Below, piece by piece: positions 40,216 through 48,840 of a stretch of DNA of 64,000 nt. The stretch is from Alistipes sp. Lineage in GTDB: Bacteria; Bacteroidota; Bacteroidia; Bacteroidales; Rikenellaceae. The DNA lies in the NCBI GenBank assembly GCA_017631275.1, contig JAGBTQ010000008.1, positions 1-64,000 on the forward strand, in the 5' to 3' direction. The translations under genes and the position numbers were made by a program. Under the pieces are notes generated by a model. That model saw only the letters and a list, made by a program, of their open reading frames with translations. It was not told the origin of the DNA and searched no databases. The first letter of the stretch is position 1. Each line of letters begins with the position of its first letter.

Positions 40216-40256
40216 ATAGAGGCTAATCCGCTTGGGGTTAGCCTCTATCGTTTTTA
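40216..40256 (+). terminator. Intrinsic terminator of the thiamine uptake operon
   Basis: ATAGAGGCTAA (40216-40226) pairs with TTAGCCTCTAT (40238-40248), followed by T-run. It may also serve the converging DUF4301 gene. Confidence 0.88.
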
Positions 40257-40265
40257 TCTGTTTTA

Positions 40266-41699
40266 CTACTGGTGCTCAGGGCGTAGCAGGTCGTTGACAA
40301 CCTTTACTGGTGAGAATGTCGAGATTGGCACCTCCACAAATATTGTGTTCCAGTTAGCCATCGCTCCGTTCCACAATCCTGGAAGCTCCTGTGCTCGTAG
40401 CTCGCGACCTCCTGCCGACTTCGACGAGATAAAGCCCGTCTTAGGGTCGGTGTACTCTCTAAGGTTGTACTTAGTGCCGTCGTAGCGCATCACGCCACAC
40501 ACCAAGTCAACAGGGTTGAAGTGTGTTGCCTCCTTCATAAGGTGTGCATCCTCCTTAGCAATCTGGCTCGACTCGGCAATCTGCAACTGCTCGCGACCCA
40601 AGTCGTCACCCACCCAGAAAGGACCACCACCAGGCTCGCCCTCATTCTTCACCATGCCACAGACACGGATAGGGCGGTCGAGGCTCTGCTCCACGAGCTC
40701 CAACGATGCACCCTCAGGAAGCTTGCAACATAGCTCGTTGCGTAGGAACTCCACAGCCTCAGCCTTCACATCCTCGCCACGCTTAATGGCTCTAAGCAGC
40801 TCGAACGAACGCTCCTGAAGACGCAGAAGCTCGCCCGCAAGCACACGCTTGTATGTCGTTGTGTCGCCCTTGCGCTCGTCGGTAGTCACGTTGTCGATGT
40901 TCTTCACAAAGATGATGTCGGCATCGAGCTTGTCGAGGTTGGCGATGAGTGCTCCATGACCCGCAGGGCGGAACAAAAGCTTGCCATCGTCGGTGCGGAA
41001 TGGGGTGTTGTCGGGATTTACAGCAATGGTGTCAGTAGCTGGGCTCTGCTGCGAGAACGACACGTCGAACTTAACGCCAAACTTTGCCTCGTAGTGGCTC
41101 TGACGCTCACCGAGCAACGCCTCGAAACCCTCTTGGTGCTCAGGCGACACGGTGAAGTGGATAGCTGCACGCTCGCCATTCGATGCATACAACGCTGCCT
41201 CCACCAAGTGCTCCTCAACAGGCTTGCGGTTGCCCTCCTTGTAGGCGTGGAACGTAACCAAGCCCTTAGGCTTAGCGCCATACTCCAAGCCATCTACGAT
41301 GATGTTGCGCACAACATCCTTATCGTCGATTTGTGGCTTAAGATACTTTGCCAACTCGGGGAAGAAGGCAAACTTCTCGAGGTTTACGATTAGCTTGTCG
41401 ATGCCCGCTGTGCGCTTATCCTCGTTCACATACTCGAAGAGCTCTTTAAACATGCGTGTTGCAGCGCCCGATGCTGGTACGAACTTTACGGTGCGTAGCT
41501 CGCCACGCTTTGCCTCGTAGCGCTCCTCAGCCTGCTTTAGTGCCTCCTCGTCGAGGCGAAGTATGCCGTCGCCCACCGATGCAGCACGTCGTACAGGGAG
41601 TGAAGGGAAACCGTTGCGGAAATTCTCAATTTGTTGTTCTACCTCAGCAAGTCTCAATCCTCGAGCCTCAATCTGAGCAATGTCGTTAGGAGTGAACAT
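40266..41699 (-). CDS. DUF4301 family protein
   Basis: A 477-residue soluble protein conserved in Bacteroidetes. It has a nucleotidyltransferase-like feel: FVPASGAATRMFKELFEYV near residue 75, a G-x-A-T-R-M loop reminiscent of NTP-transferase sugar-binding folds, and GHGALIANLDKLDADIIFVKNIDN near 240. No activity is established to my knowledge. I start at ATG 41699 (MFTPNDIAQIEARG); a longer reading to 41756 begins with non-conserved basic residues and overlaps its own promoter. It diverges from murB over a compact shared promoter. Confidence 0.85.
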   Translation of the reverse strand: MFTPNDIAQIEARGLRLAEVEQQIENFRNGFPSLPVRRAASVGDGILRLDEEALKQAEERYEAKRGELRTVKFVPASGAATRMFKELFEYVNEDKRTAGIDKLIVNLEKFAFFPELAKYLKPQIDDKDVVRNIIVDGLEYGAKPKGLVTFHAYKEGNRKPVEEHLVEAALYASNGERAAIHFTVSPEHQEGFEALLGERQSHYEAKFGVKFDVSFSQQSPATDTIAVNPDNTPFRTDDGKLLFRPAGHGALIANLDKLDADIIFVKNIDNVTTDERKGDTTTYKRVLAGELLRLQERSFELLRAIKRGEDVKAEAVEFLRNELCCKLPEGASLELVEQSLDRPIRVCGMVKNEGEPGGGPFWVGDDLGREQLQIAESSQIAKEDAHLMKEATHFNPVDLVCGVMRYDGTKYNLREYTDPKTGFISSKSAGGRELRAQELPGLWNGAMANWNTIFVEVPISTFSPVKVVNDLLRPEHQ

Positions 41700-41757
41700 A
41701 GTATCTCTAAATTTAGTTGTTTTTGCACTTCGACGACGTAAATATCGTTTCAACACT

Positions 41758-41789
41758 CAAAGTTAGCAAAATTTTTTTTATATTTGCAA
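41758..41789. promoter_or_regulatory. Overlapping divergent promoters (DUF4301 gene and murB)
   Basis: Minus strand: TTG (41789-41787), 21-nt gap, TAACTTTG (41765-41758), toward the DUF4301 gene. Plus strand: TATATTTG (41779-41786), only 4 nt before the murB ATG, which implies a nearly leaderless murB message. Confidence 0.6.
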
Positions 41790-41790
41790 T

Positions 41791-42804
41791 ATGAAACGAA
41801 TATATTCAAACATAAGCCTCGCTTCACGCAATAGCTTTGGCGTTGAGCAGCAGGCTACAACTCTTGTTGAGTTCGAGTGTGCCGAGGATCTTAGAACCTA
41901 CTTCGAGGAGCATAACCCCGTGAAGTGGTATGTTCTTGGCGCAGGCAATAATACCCTCTTTATGCAGGACTACGACGGCGTGTTGTTCACACCCGTTAAT
42001 CGCAAGCGAACCATACTTTGCTCTAACGATGATTATGTGGAGCTTCGTGCCGAGGCTGGTCACGATTGGGACGAGCTTGTCGAGTGGAGCGTCAATGAGG
42101 GGTTGTGGGGTATCGAGAACCTGTCGGCTATTCCAAGCTCTGTGGGCGCTGCTCCTGTTCAGAATATCGGTGCTTATGGTGCCGAGGCTAAGGACGCTAT
42201 TACCACTGTCGAGTATTTCGATGTAGAGAGCCGCAGCGTTGTCCGCCTAACGAATGCCGACTGCCACTTTGCCTATCGTGAGAGTATCTTCAAGCAGGAG
42301 CTCAAGGGTAAGGTTATTATCCTCGCCGTGGAGTTTAAGCTTAGCCGTCATGCAAAGCCCAACCTTGGTTATGGCGATGTTATCTCGGAGGTCGAGAGCC
42401 GTGGTGGTGCCACGCTACGCAATATCCGCGATGCTATCTGCGCTATCCGCTCACGCAAGCTTCCCGACCCTAAGGTGTTGGGCAATGCCGGTAGCTTCTT
42501 TAAGAACCCTATCGTCGAGCGTAGTGTTGCCGACGAGCTCTTGGCTAAGTATCCCGATATGCCTCACTATGCTGTTCCGGGCGACGACGACCACGTAAAG
42601 CTCGCTGCAGGCTGGCTTATCGACAAGTCGGGCTTGAAGGGCTATCGTGATGGTGTCGTTGGCGTTCACGACCGTCAGGCACTCGTCTTGGTTAACCATG
42701 GCGGTGCTACGGGTGGCGATGTTATGCGCTTGGCAGGGTATGTGTGTGGCAAGGTGAAGGAGAATTTTGGCGTGGAGATATCGCCAGAGGTTAATGTTTT
42801 GTAG
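41791..42804 (+). CDS. murB: UDP-N-acetylenolpyruvoylglucosamine reductase
   Basis: A 337-residue FAD enzyme making UDP-MurNAc for peptidoglycan. Signatures: YVLGAGNNTLFM near residue 47 for FAD phosphate, SAIPSSVGAAPVQNIGAYG, the catalytic Ser in GNAGSFFKNP and the catalytic Glu in ISPEVNVL. Long form as in E. coli (type I). The start is fixed by the conserved N-terminus (NISLASRNSFG). It begins a plus-strand run with tilS, holA and a class IV aminotransferase-like gene. Confidence 0.95.
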   Translation: MKRIYSNISLASRNSFGVEQQATTLVEFECAEDLRTYFEEHNPVKWYVLGAGNNTLFMQDYDGVLFTPVNRKRTILCSNDDYVELRAEAGHDWDELVEWSVNEGLWGIENLSAIPSSVGAAPVQNIGAYGAEAKDAITTVEYFDVESRSVVRLTNADCHFAYRESIFKQELKGKVIILAVEFKLSRHAKPNLGYGDVISEVESRGGATLRNIRDAICAIRSRKLPDPKVLGNAGSFFKNPIVERSVADELLAKYPDMPHYAVPGDDDHVKLAAGWLIDKSGLKGYRDGVVGVHDRQALVLVNHGGATGGDVMRLAGYVCGKVKENFGVEISPEVNVL

Positions 42805-42818
42805 AGGTGAAAGAGGTA

Positions 42819-44162
42819 ATGTTTCTACTCGACGAGTTCGAGAAGTATGTAGCCGACAACGAGCTATTCACACACGACGATAAAATATTGCTCACCGTAT
42901 CGGGCGGTGTCGATTCCATGGTCTTAATGTCGCTCACGGCGGCTGCAGGATATAAGTTTGGCGTTGCTCACTGCAACTTCCAGCTACGTGGCAAGGAGAG
43001 CGACGAGGATGAGTTGCTTGTTGAGCACGAGGCAAAGCGCCTCGGTGTCGAGTTTTTCAATAAGCGTTTCGACACCACTGCCGAGATGGAGCGCACGGGA
43101 GAGTCTATGGAGATGGCTGCCCGCCGTCTGCGCTATGCATGGTTTAAGGAGCTCTGCGACGAGCATGGCTACACCGTGATTGCCATTGCACACCATATCA
43201 ACGACTCTATCGAGACATTCTTTATCAATATGCTGCGAGGCACAGGCCTTCGTGGTCTTACGGGTATCAACAACCATGTAGGACGCATCGTGCGCCCACT
43301 GATGTTTACCAACCGCAAGGAGATTCACGACTATGCCATAGCCCACCGCATCCCCTTCCGAGAGGACTCGTCAAACCGCTCGACAAAGTACTTGCGCAAT
43401 AAGGTGCGTATCGGCCTTATCCCTATGCTTCGCGAGATTACGCCTCAGTTTACCACCATCATGCGTCGCAACGTCTCGCGCCTAAGCCAGGCTCAAGACT
43501 TTATTACAGCCTCTATGAGCATCATCAAGCGCGATATCATCGAGCAGTCGGGCGACATTCGCACTATCCGAGTGCAGCGAATAAATGGGTCGCTACCTCG
43601 CAACTTTGTTATCTACGAGATTCTTAGCGAGGAGTATGGCTTCAAGGGCGATGTTGTCGATGCGTTGTGTCATGCCCTCGACAACAACTCTACGGGTCGT
43701 AGGTTCTATGCCCGCGAGTGGGTTGCTGTGGTCGATCGTGGCGATATTGTGGTGTCGCCTATTACGGAGGAGGACGACTGCGAGGTTATTGTTGAGCGTC
43801 GCACGTTGCGCTCATACGTTGGTGGCTCGGTGCTCTACTACCAGTATTGCGACATCGACTTTATAGATACCCTCGACCAGGGCGAGAATGTCGCTCTTAT
43901 CGATGCCGACAAGCTCTCGTATCCTCTTCGCTTGCGTCGCTGGCGTGAGGGCGATTGGTTCCAGCCGCTCGGCATGAGTGGCCGTAAGAAGATTAGTGAC
44001 TATCTCATCGATAAGAAGGTCTCTATGGCGCAGAAGAGCCGTCAGTTTGTGCTACTCTCGGGCGACGATATTGTTTGGGTTGTGGGTCGTCGTCTTGACG
44101 ATAGATTTGCAGTTACTAAGCGCACTGAGCGTGTGTTGCGTGTTGTGCGCGATAATATATAA
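42819..44162 (+). CDS. tilS: tRNA(Ile)-lysidine synthetase
   Basis: A 447-residue N-type ATP pyrophosphatase that changes C34 of tRNA-Ile2 to lysidine so it reads AUA. The PP-loop SGGVDSMVL lies near residue 29, followed by the family motifs FRLRGKESDEDE-like region, HHINDSIETF and GLRGLTGI, and a C-terminal substrate domain (about 350-447, RRWREGDWFQPLGMSGRKK). I use ATG 42819, whose N-terminus aligns with other TilS proteins; GTG at 42807, four codons earlier, is possible. Confidence 0.93.
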   Translation: MFLLDEFEKYVADNELFTHDDKILLTVSGGVDSMVLMSLTAAAGYKFGVAHCNFQLRGKESDEDELLVEHEAKRLGVEFFNKRFDTTAEMERTGESMEMAARRLRYAWFKELCDEHGYTVIAIAHHINDSIETFFINMLRGTGLRGLTGINNHVGRIVRPLMFTNRKEIHDYAIAHRIPFREDSSNRSTKYLRNKVRIGLIPMLREITPQFTTIMRRNVSRLSQAQDFITASMSIIKRDIIEQSGDIRTIRVQRINGSLPRNFVIYEILSEEYGFKGDVVDALCHALDNNSTGRRFYAREWVAVVDRGDIVVSPITEEDDCEVIVERRTLRSYVGGSVLYYQYCDIDFIDTLDQGENVALIDADKLSYPLRLRRWREGDWFQPLGMSGRKKISDYLIDKKVSMAQKSRQFVLLSGDDIVWVVGRRLDDRFAVTKRTERVLRVVRDNI

Positions 44163-44174
44163 TAAGGTGTTGCT

Positions 44175-45257
44175 ATGGCTAAGACAGCGAAATTTGTCGA
44201 TTGTGTTACGGAGTACTCGGCTATCATGTCCGACATCTCAGCACGTCGCTTTCAGCCCATATATCTGCTCACGGGCGACGAGGGCTTCTTCATCGATGCC
44301 ATCTGTGACGCCCTTGCCGAGAGTATCTTAAACGAGGCGGAGCGTGCCTTCAATCAGGTTACTGTCTATGGCCTCGATACCGATGCGGGTGCTGTTGTCA
44401 ATCTCTGTCGTCAGCTACCCATGATGGGCTCTTATCAGGTTGTCATCGTGCGCGAGGCACAGCAGATGTCGAAGCTCGATGCACTCCAGCACTACACCTC
44501 ATCGCCACAGGCTACTACTATCCTTATCGTATGCTACAAGAATAAGGAGCAGGGTAGAGGTATCGACAAGCGTACGTCGTTCTACAAGAGTTGTCTGAAG
44601 AATGGCGTAGTGTTTGAGTCGTTGCGTCCTCGCGATTATGAGGTTGACTCGTGGCTAAATAGCTATATCGCCTCGTCTGGCTTTAAGATTACTGCCAAGG
44701 CTATGGCTATGCTCAAGGAGCATGTGGGCATGGACCTATCGCGCATGGCTCAGGAGGTCAAGAAGTTGTCGGTGTCGTTGCCCGAGAGCGAGCGCACCAT
44801 TACCGATAGCCATATTGAGCAGTATATCGGCCTTTCTAAGGAGTTTAACACCTTCGAGCTCAACGACGCTGTGCTTAAGCAAGATGTGGCACGAGCAATG
44901 CGTATTGCCGACCACTTCGCACATAACCCCAAGAGCTATCCTATTACGCTCACAATAAACATTCTCTTTGGACTCTTCCAGCAGCTCTTCCTGTTTAACT
45001 ACCTACTATGGCAGCAGCGCCGTCAGGGTATTGCCCTGCCTGGCGAGATGGAGCTTATGCGTGCCGTGAGGGTGAATAATAGGTTCGCTCTAAATGAGAT
45101 TAAGGCAAACATAGGTCGCTGGGATAACCGCCGAGTCTTTGCCATTCTTGGCCTACTGCGCGAGTATGACGCTAAGAGCAAGGGTATCGACAGTGGAGGT
45201 CTTGATGGTGGCGAACTACTCAAGGAGTTGTTGCTCAAAATATTCACAAGCCGTTAG
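44175..45257 (+). CDS. holA: DNA polymerase III subunit delta
   Basis: A 360-residue clamp-loader subunit that opens the beta clamp. It has the HolA layout: N-terminal AAA-like domain (PIYLLTGDEGFFIDAICDAL near residue 32 in the place of the degenerate P-loop, MSKLDALQHY), middle helical part and C-terminal collar (FGLFQQLFLFNYLLWQQRRQ). Normal length. It is followed 3 bp later by the aminotransferase-like gene. Confidence 0.92.
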   Translation: MAKTAKFVDCVTEYSAIMSDISARRFQPIYLLTGDEGFFIDAICDALAESILNEAERAFNQVTVYGLDTDAGAVVNLCRQLPMMGSYQVVIVREAQQMSKLDALQHYTSSPQATTILIVCYKNKEQGRGIDKRTSFYKSCLKNGVVFESLRPRDYEVDSWLNSYIASSGFKITAKAMAMLKEHVGMDLSRMAQEVKKLSVSLPESERTITDSHIEQYIGLSKEFNTFELNDAVLKQDVARAMRIADHFAHNPKSYPITLTINILFGLFQQLFLFNYLLWQQRRQGIALPGEMELMRAVRVNNRFALNEIKANIGRWDNRRVFAILGLLREYDAKSKGIDSGGLDGGELLKELLLKIFTSR

Positions 45258-45259
45258 TT

Positions 45260-46024
45260 ATGAGGTTGCTTGCATGGATTGATGGTAGGGTGGTCGAGGC
45301 ATCTGAGCTTCGACTTAAGAGCCCCTATGTCATGCAGCGAATACATACGCTCGATGGTGTAGCCTACAACCTTGAAGAGCATATCGACGTGTTGCGTCGT
45401 GAGTCGGAGCACAAGTTTGGCTTCGCCTCGGTTATCGGCGCTAATGATGCTCAGCGCATAATCAAGCGCCTTGTGGAGCTCTCATACGTGGGTGGCTCGC
45501 TGAGTGTTCCTGTAATCATGCGCCTCGATGACTCTGCATCGCTTACGTTCGAGGTCGAGAATCCCACGTTTGGCTGCGGTGGCTATCTGCGTGCTAAGCG
45601 CGATGTTGGCGTGGTGCTAACGATGAACGAGCCGACATCTGTTGCGCAGACATCTGTGAGTGTTGCCCTCGACGCTATGGCTAATTCGCAAGTGAGGCCT
45701 CTTGGCGGAAACTCTGCCGTGTGGGTCGATGCTGAGGGCAAGCTTATCAGCCGTCCGTGGTGCCCTATATTTGTCTGCTATAAGGGAACTTGGTTCACTC
45801 CCACCGAGTATGAGTCGGTGGAGTATGGCGTGGCTGTGCGTGCCATCGAGAAGGTGGGCCAGAGGGTCTTTGTGCGCGATATTCCCGAGTCGGCGCTGGA
45901 GCTAATTGACGAGATGTTTGTTGCCGACATCATGGGTATTACGTCGTATGCCAGCATCAAAAAACATAGGCTCCTATCCTCCGTAACTACTCGTATAGCC
46001 ACAGCGATGGAGCCTAAAATCTAA
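45260..46024 (+). CDS. Class IV aminotransferase-like protein, apparently lacking the PLP lysine
   Basis: A 254-residue protein with the class IV (BCAT/PabC) fold: YNLEEHIDVLRRESEHKFGF near residue 36, and the C-terminal DIPESALELIDEMFVADIMGI equivalent to the conserved L-x-x-A-D-E-x-F segment. In PabC/BCAT the PLP Lys sits just before an E-A-x-x-x-G-x-D-E region; here that stretch reads ANSQVRPLGGNSAVWVDAEG without Lys, and the following conserved Glu is replaced (LISRPW). It may be non-catalytic or use a different residue. Stop and next genes are separate. Confidence 0.78.
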   Translation: MRLLAWIDGRVVEASELRLKSPYVMQRIHTLDGVAYNLEEHIDVLRRESEHKFGFASVIGANDAQRIIKRLVELSYVGGSLSVPVIMRLDDSASLTFEVENPTFGCGGYLRAKRDVGVVLTMNEPTSVAQTSVSVALDAMANSQVRPLGGNSAVWVDAEGKLISRPWCPIFVCYKGTWFTPTEYESVEYGVAVRAIEKVGQRVFVRDIPESALELIDEMFVADIMGITSYASIKKHRLLSSVTTRIATAMEPKI

Positions 46025-46038
46025 GGTCTGTTTTTAGC

Positions 46039-47133
46039 CTAAATATTATCGATGGCGTAGAGATATGCGCCCAACGAAACGGCATTGCTTGCGCCAATGT
46101 CAGAGATTGTTATACCTACGCGCTTCTCTGAATCGTAGGTAACGTACTTGTCGCTGCCGTACACCTTGATTTTTGTTGAGTTGCCACGTGCAAACTGCTC
46201 AAACTCAGCCTTGTTATCGAGGTTATATACGTTCATCTGAACGCGGTTTAGGCTGTCGCCCGACATAGTCTTAATTTTTGAGCGCATCTCCTCCAGGAGG
46301 GCTGGCATAAAGTACTTCGAGGCACCAGCCAAGCCACCACCAATAACTATCACTCCGTCCATAAGTGTAACGGCAGTAGCCATTGCATCGCCAGCCACAC
46401 GACCCTGCGTTGCAAAGGCCTCCTTAGCAGCCTCAGCATTGCCCTCAAGGTTGCCCTCAGCGATGTTGTATATATCCTTAGGCTCAAGCTCACGCTCGTC
46501 GCCCGAAAGCTCGCGATAGACACGCTTCACGGCACGAATGGCGATGCCGTCCTCAACGATAAACTCGGGATAATCTCTGTGCTTAAGGCAGAAGGTCTCG
46601 ACGCACGAGTTATCGCCAAGGTTGAGTCTGCCGTCCATCACAAAGCCAAAGCCGAAGCCTGTGCCGAATGTGAAGCCGAGAAGGTTGCGGTAGCGCTTTG
46701 CTGAGCCCGCCTCCTCGAGCATGCGATTGATGCGAGGAAGAGCACCTCCCATAGCCTCGCCATAGGCAAACAGATCTGCATCGTTGTTGATGAATACGGG
46801 GATACCGAAGTGCTCCTCGAGCATAGGGCCAAGTGCCACGCCATCTCTAAACGATGGGAAGTTAGGCAAAAAACCACCAATCACGCCGTTGCGATAGTCG
46901 GCAGGGCCAGGAAAGGCGAAGCTGATAGCCACGGGAGCGTAGGGTAGCGAGCTGATAGTCTGCTCGAAGCCCTTGATAAGTGTGCTTAGACATAGGTCTA
47001 AGTCGTGTGCCATAGAGGGCAGTGTGAGGCTTTGGCCAATAGGCTTGCCGTCGCACATTGCACCAAACACAAAGTTTGTACCGCCCGCATCGAGCGTTAC
47101 AACTATTTTCTGAGAATTGTCTTGCTGTTTCAT
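46039..47133 (-). CDS. ROK family sugar kinase (glucokinase-like)
   Basis: A 364-residue ASKHA-fold kinase. The phosphate-1 loop VTLDAGGTNFVFGAM lies near residue 10, catalytic Asp region VFINNDADLFAYGEAM near 130, and GLAGASKYFMPALLEEM near 260. The usual ROK zinc motif C-x-C-G-x-x-G-C is not present; the region reads NSCVETFCLKHRD. Sugar specificity is unknown. I start at ATG 47133; an upstream TTG is in frame but lies inside the promoter. The -7 box is only 6 nt before the ATG. Confidence 0.85.
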   Translation of the reverse strand: MKQQDNSQKIVVTLDAGGTNFVFGAMCDGKPIGQSLTLPSMAHDLDLCLSTLIKGFEQTISSLPYAPVAISFAFPGPADYRNGVIGGFLPNFPSFRDGVALGPMLEEHFGIPVFINNDADLFAYGEAMGGALPRINRMLEEAGSAKRYRNLLGFTFGTGFGFGFVMDGRLNLGDNSCVETFCLKHRDYPEFIVEDGIAIRAVKRVYRELSGDERELEPKDIYNIAEGNLEGNAEAAKEAFATQGRVAGDAMATAVTLMDGVIVIGGGLAGASKYFMPALLEEMRSKIKTMSGDSLNRVQMNVYNLDNKAEFEQFARGNSTKIKVYGSDKYVTYDSEKRVGITISDIGASNAVSLGAYLYAIDNI

Positions 47134-47139
47134 ATTAGG

Positions 47140-47169
47140 CAAAGTTAGTAATTATATTCTAAATCACAA
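47140..47169 (-). promoter_or_regulatory. Promoter of the ROK kinase gene (near-leaderless)
   Basis: Minus strand TTG (47169-47167), 19-nt gap, TAACTTTG (47147-47140), 6 nt before the ATG. Confidence 0.65.
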
Positions 47170-47229
47170 CAACTTGTCGAATATTATTTCATTTGTTGAT
47201 AAATGTGGTAAAAAAATGTAGTTTGGGGC

Positions 47230-47261
47230 TTTGAAAATATCAGAATTATTTTATACATTTG
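47230..47261 (+). promoter_or_regulatory. Promoter of the V-type ATPase operon
   Basis: TTTG (47230-47233), 20-nt gap, TACATTTG (47254-47261): full consensus. The leader to the subunit E start is about 100 nt. Confidence 0.78.
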
Positions 47262-47367
47262 TGAGAATTTTTGGAAAGGTAGCTCCGTGTGGGCTTAATT
47301 TCAAAGAAATTGCAGCGAAAAAATAGAAGAAATATACGATAAAATAAACTTAAAAAATCTAAAAACT

Positions 47368-47979
47368 ATGGAGAACAACAAACTTCAGGAGCTTACCCAA
47401 AAGCTCTACAACGATGGCTTGGAGAAGGGTCGTTCGGAGGCTGAGCGTCTTTTGGCTGAGGCTAAGGCTGAGGCTGCAAAGATTGTTGCAGAGGCCAAGG
47501 CTGAGGCAGAGGCTATTGCTAAGGCTGCCGAGGATAAGGCTGAGGATATTGCTAAAAACGCAATGACCGAGATTACCCTTGCTGGTCGTCAGGCACTCTC
47601 AAAGATTAAGTCGGAGCTTAGCGAGGCTATCATCATGAAGTCAACAGGCGAGGCAGTTAAGGCTGCAGCTATCAATGTTGAGTTCGTGTGCGACATGCTT
47701 CTTGCTGTTGCTAAGAACTGGAATGCTCAGGCTGGCGATATCTCGCTTAAGGCTTTGCTTCCAGAGGCTAAGCGTGCTGAGCTCGACGCTGCTATTTCGG
47801 CTAAGTCGCAGGAGTTGCTTAAGGCTGGTGTCGAGGTAGGCTACTCAAACGAGGTTAAGAATGGCTTCAAGGTGGGTGAGAAAGATGGTGGCTACTACAT
47901 CTCATTTACCGATGAGAGCTTCGATGCTCTTCTTAAGGAGTATCTACGCGAGAAGGTTGCTAACATGCTTTATAAGTAA
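47368..47979 (+). CDS. atpE: V-type ATPase subunit E
   Basis: A 203-residue peripheral-stalk subunit. The first 70 residues are an Ala/Glu/Lys-rich coiled coil (LLAEAKAEAAKIVAEAKAEA-type heptads) as in NtpE; the C-terminal domain (about 110-203) ends in YLREKVANMLYK. It links the stator stalk to the A3B3 head. First gene of a seven-gene operon (E, DUF2764, A, B, D, I, K). Confidence 0.88.
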   Translation: MENNKLQELTQKLYNDGLEKGRSEAERLLAEAKAEAAKIVAEAKAEAEAIAKAAEDKAEDIAKNAMTEITLAGRQALSKIKSELSEAIIMKSTGEAVKAAAINVEFVCDMLLAVAKNWNAQAGDISLKALLPEAKRAELDAAISAKSQELLKAGVEVGYSNEVKNGFKVGEKDGGYYISFTDESFDALLKEYLREKVANMLYK

Positions 47980-47982
47980 GCC

Positions 47983-48825
47983 ATGTTCTCCACTGAATAC
48001 TACTATTTGGTTGCTGGCTTGCGTGAGTGGACACTCGAGTCAGATACCAAGGGCTTTAATGTTCGTGAGATAGTCGATGAGATACTCGACGAGCTTACGA
48101 AGCGTGATCGTGAGGCTGTGAAGTTGCTTTATGCCTACTACGATTGCGAGAACATTATTGCATATCGCGCGGAGCGTGAGCGTCACAACGAGCTTGGTAA
48201 CCTAAGCCGTGAGCAGATTGCTCAGATGATTGCTGATGGCGACTATAGCTCGCTCTCGGCAAACATGGCTAAGGTCGTTAAGTATTTCACCCTTGCAAAC
48301 GACGATGAGCGTGACGAGGACAGTGTGATTAACGACACATTTGAGCACGCCTTGTTCGAGGCTTACTACCGTGACCTTGCCGAGTCGAAGTCATCGTTCC
48401 TCAAGGCGTGGGGTGAGTTCGACCGTAACTTGCGCAACATCGCTGCGGCGTTGGCAGCACGTGAGGCTGGCCGTTCGGTGGCAGATGTTGTTGTGGGTGG
48501 TGGCGAGGTTGTCGAGCAGCTTAAGAGCTCTTCTGCTGCCGACTTTGGTCTTCGTGGCGAGTTGCAATATATCGATGCCGTTATTTCGGCTGTTTCCGAC
48601 GAGAAGAATATTGTTGAGAAGGAGCGCAAGATTGATAAGGTGCGCGAGGAGCAGGCATGGGAGCTTTCCTCTTTCGACTTCTTCAACATCAACTTCATAC
48701 TCTCATACCTTGTCAGGGTTAATATCATCGCACGCTGGATGCTTCTTTTGCCAGAGGCTGGCCGCGAGATGCTCAACCGCCTAATGCGTGACCTTGATGC
48801 TAAGGAGCTTGTAAAAAAACAATAA
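47983..48825 (+). CDS. DUF2764 protein, V-type ATPase-associated
   Basis: A 280-residue helical protein starting MFSTEYYYLVAGLREWTLES, the DUF2764 signature. It always sits in Bacteroidetes-type V-ATPase operons between E and A and probably takes the place of the central C/d subunit, which is otherwise missing here; that role is inference. Three bp after subunit E, 15 bp before subunit A. Confidence 0.85.
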   Translation: MFSTEYYYLVAGLREWTLESDTKGFNVREIVDEILDELTKRDREAVKLLYAYYDCENIIAYRAERERHNELGNLSREQIAQMIADGDYSSLSANMAKVVKYFTLANDDERDEDSVINDTFEHALFEAYYRDLAESKSSFLKAWGEFDRNLRNIAAALAAREAGRSVADVVVGGGEVVEQLKSSSAADFGLRGELQYIDAVISAVSDEKNIVEKERKIDKVREEQAWELSSFDFFNINFILSYLVRVNIIARWMLLLPEAGREMLNRLMRDLDAKELVKKQ

Positions 48826-48840
48826 AACTACAATAAACTA

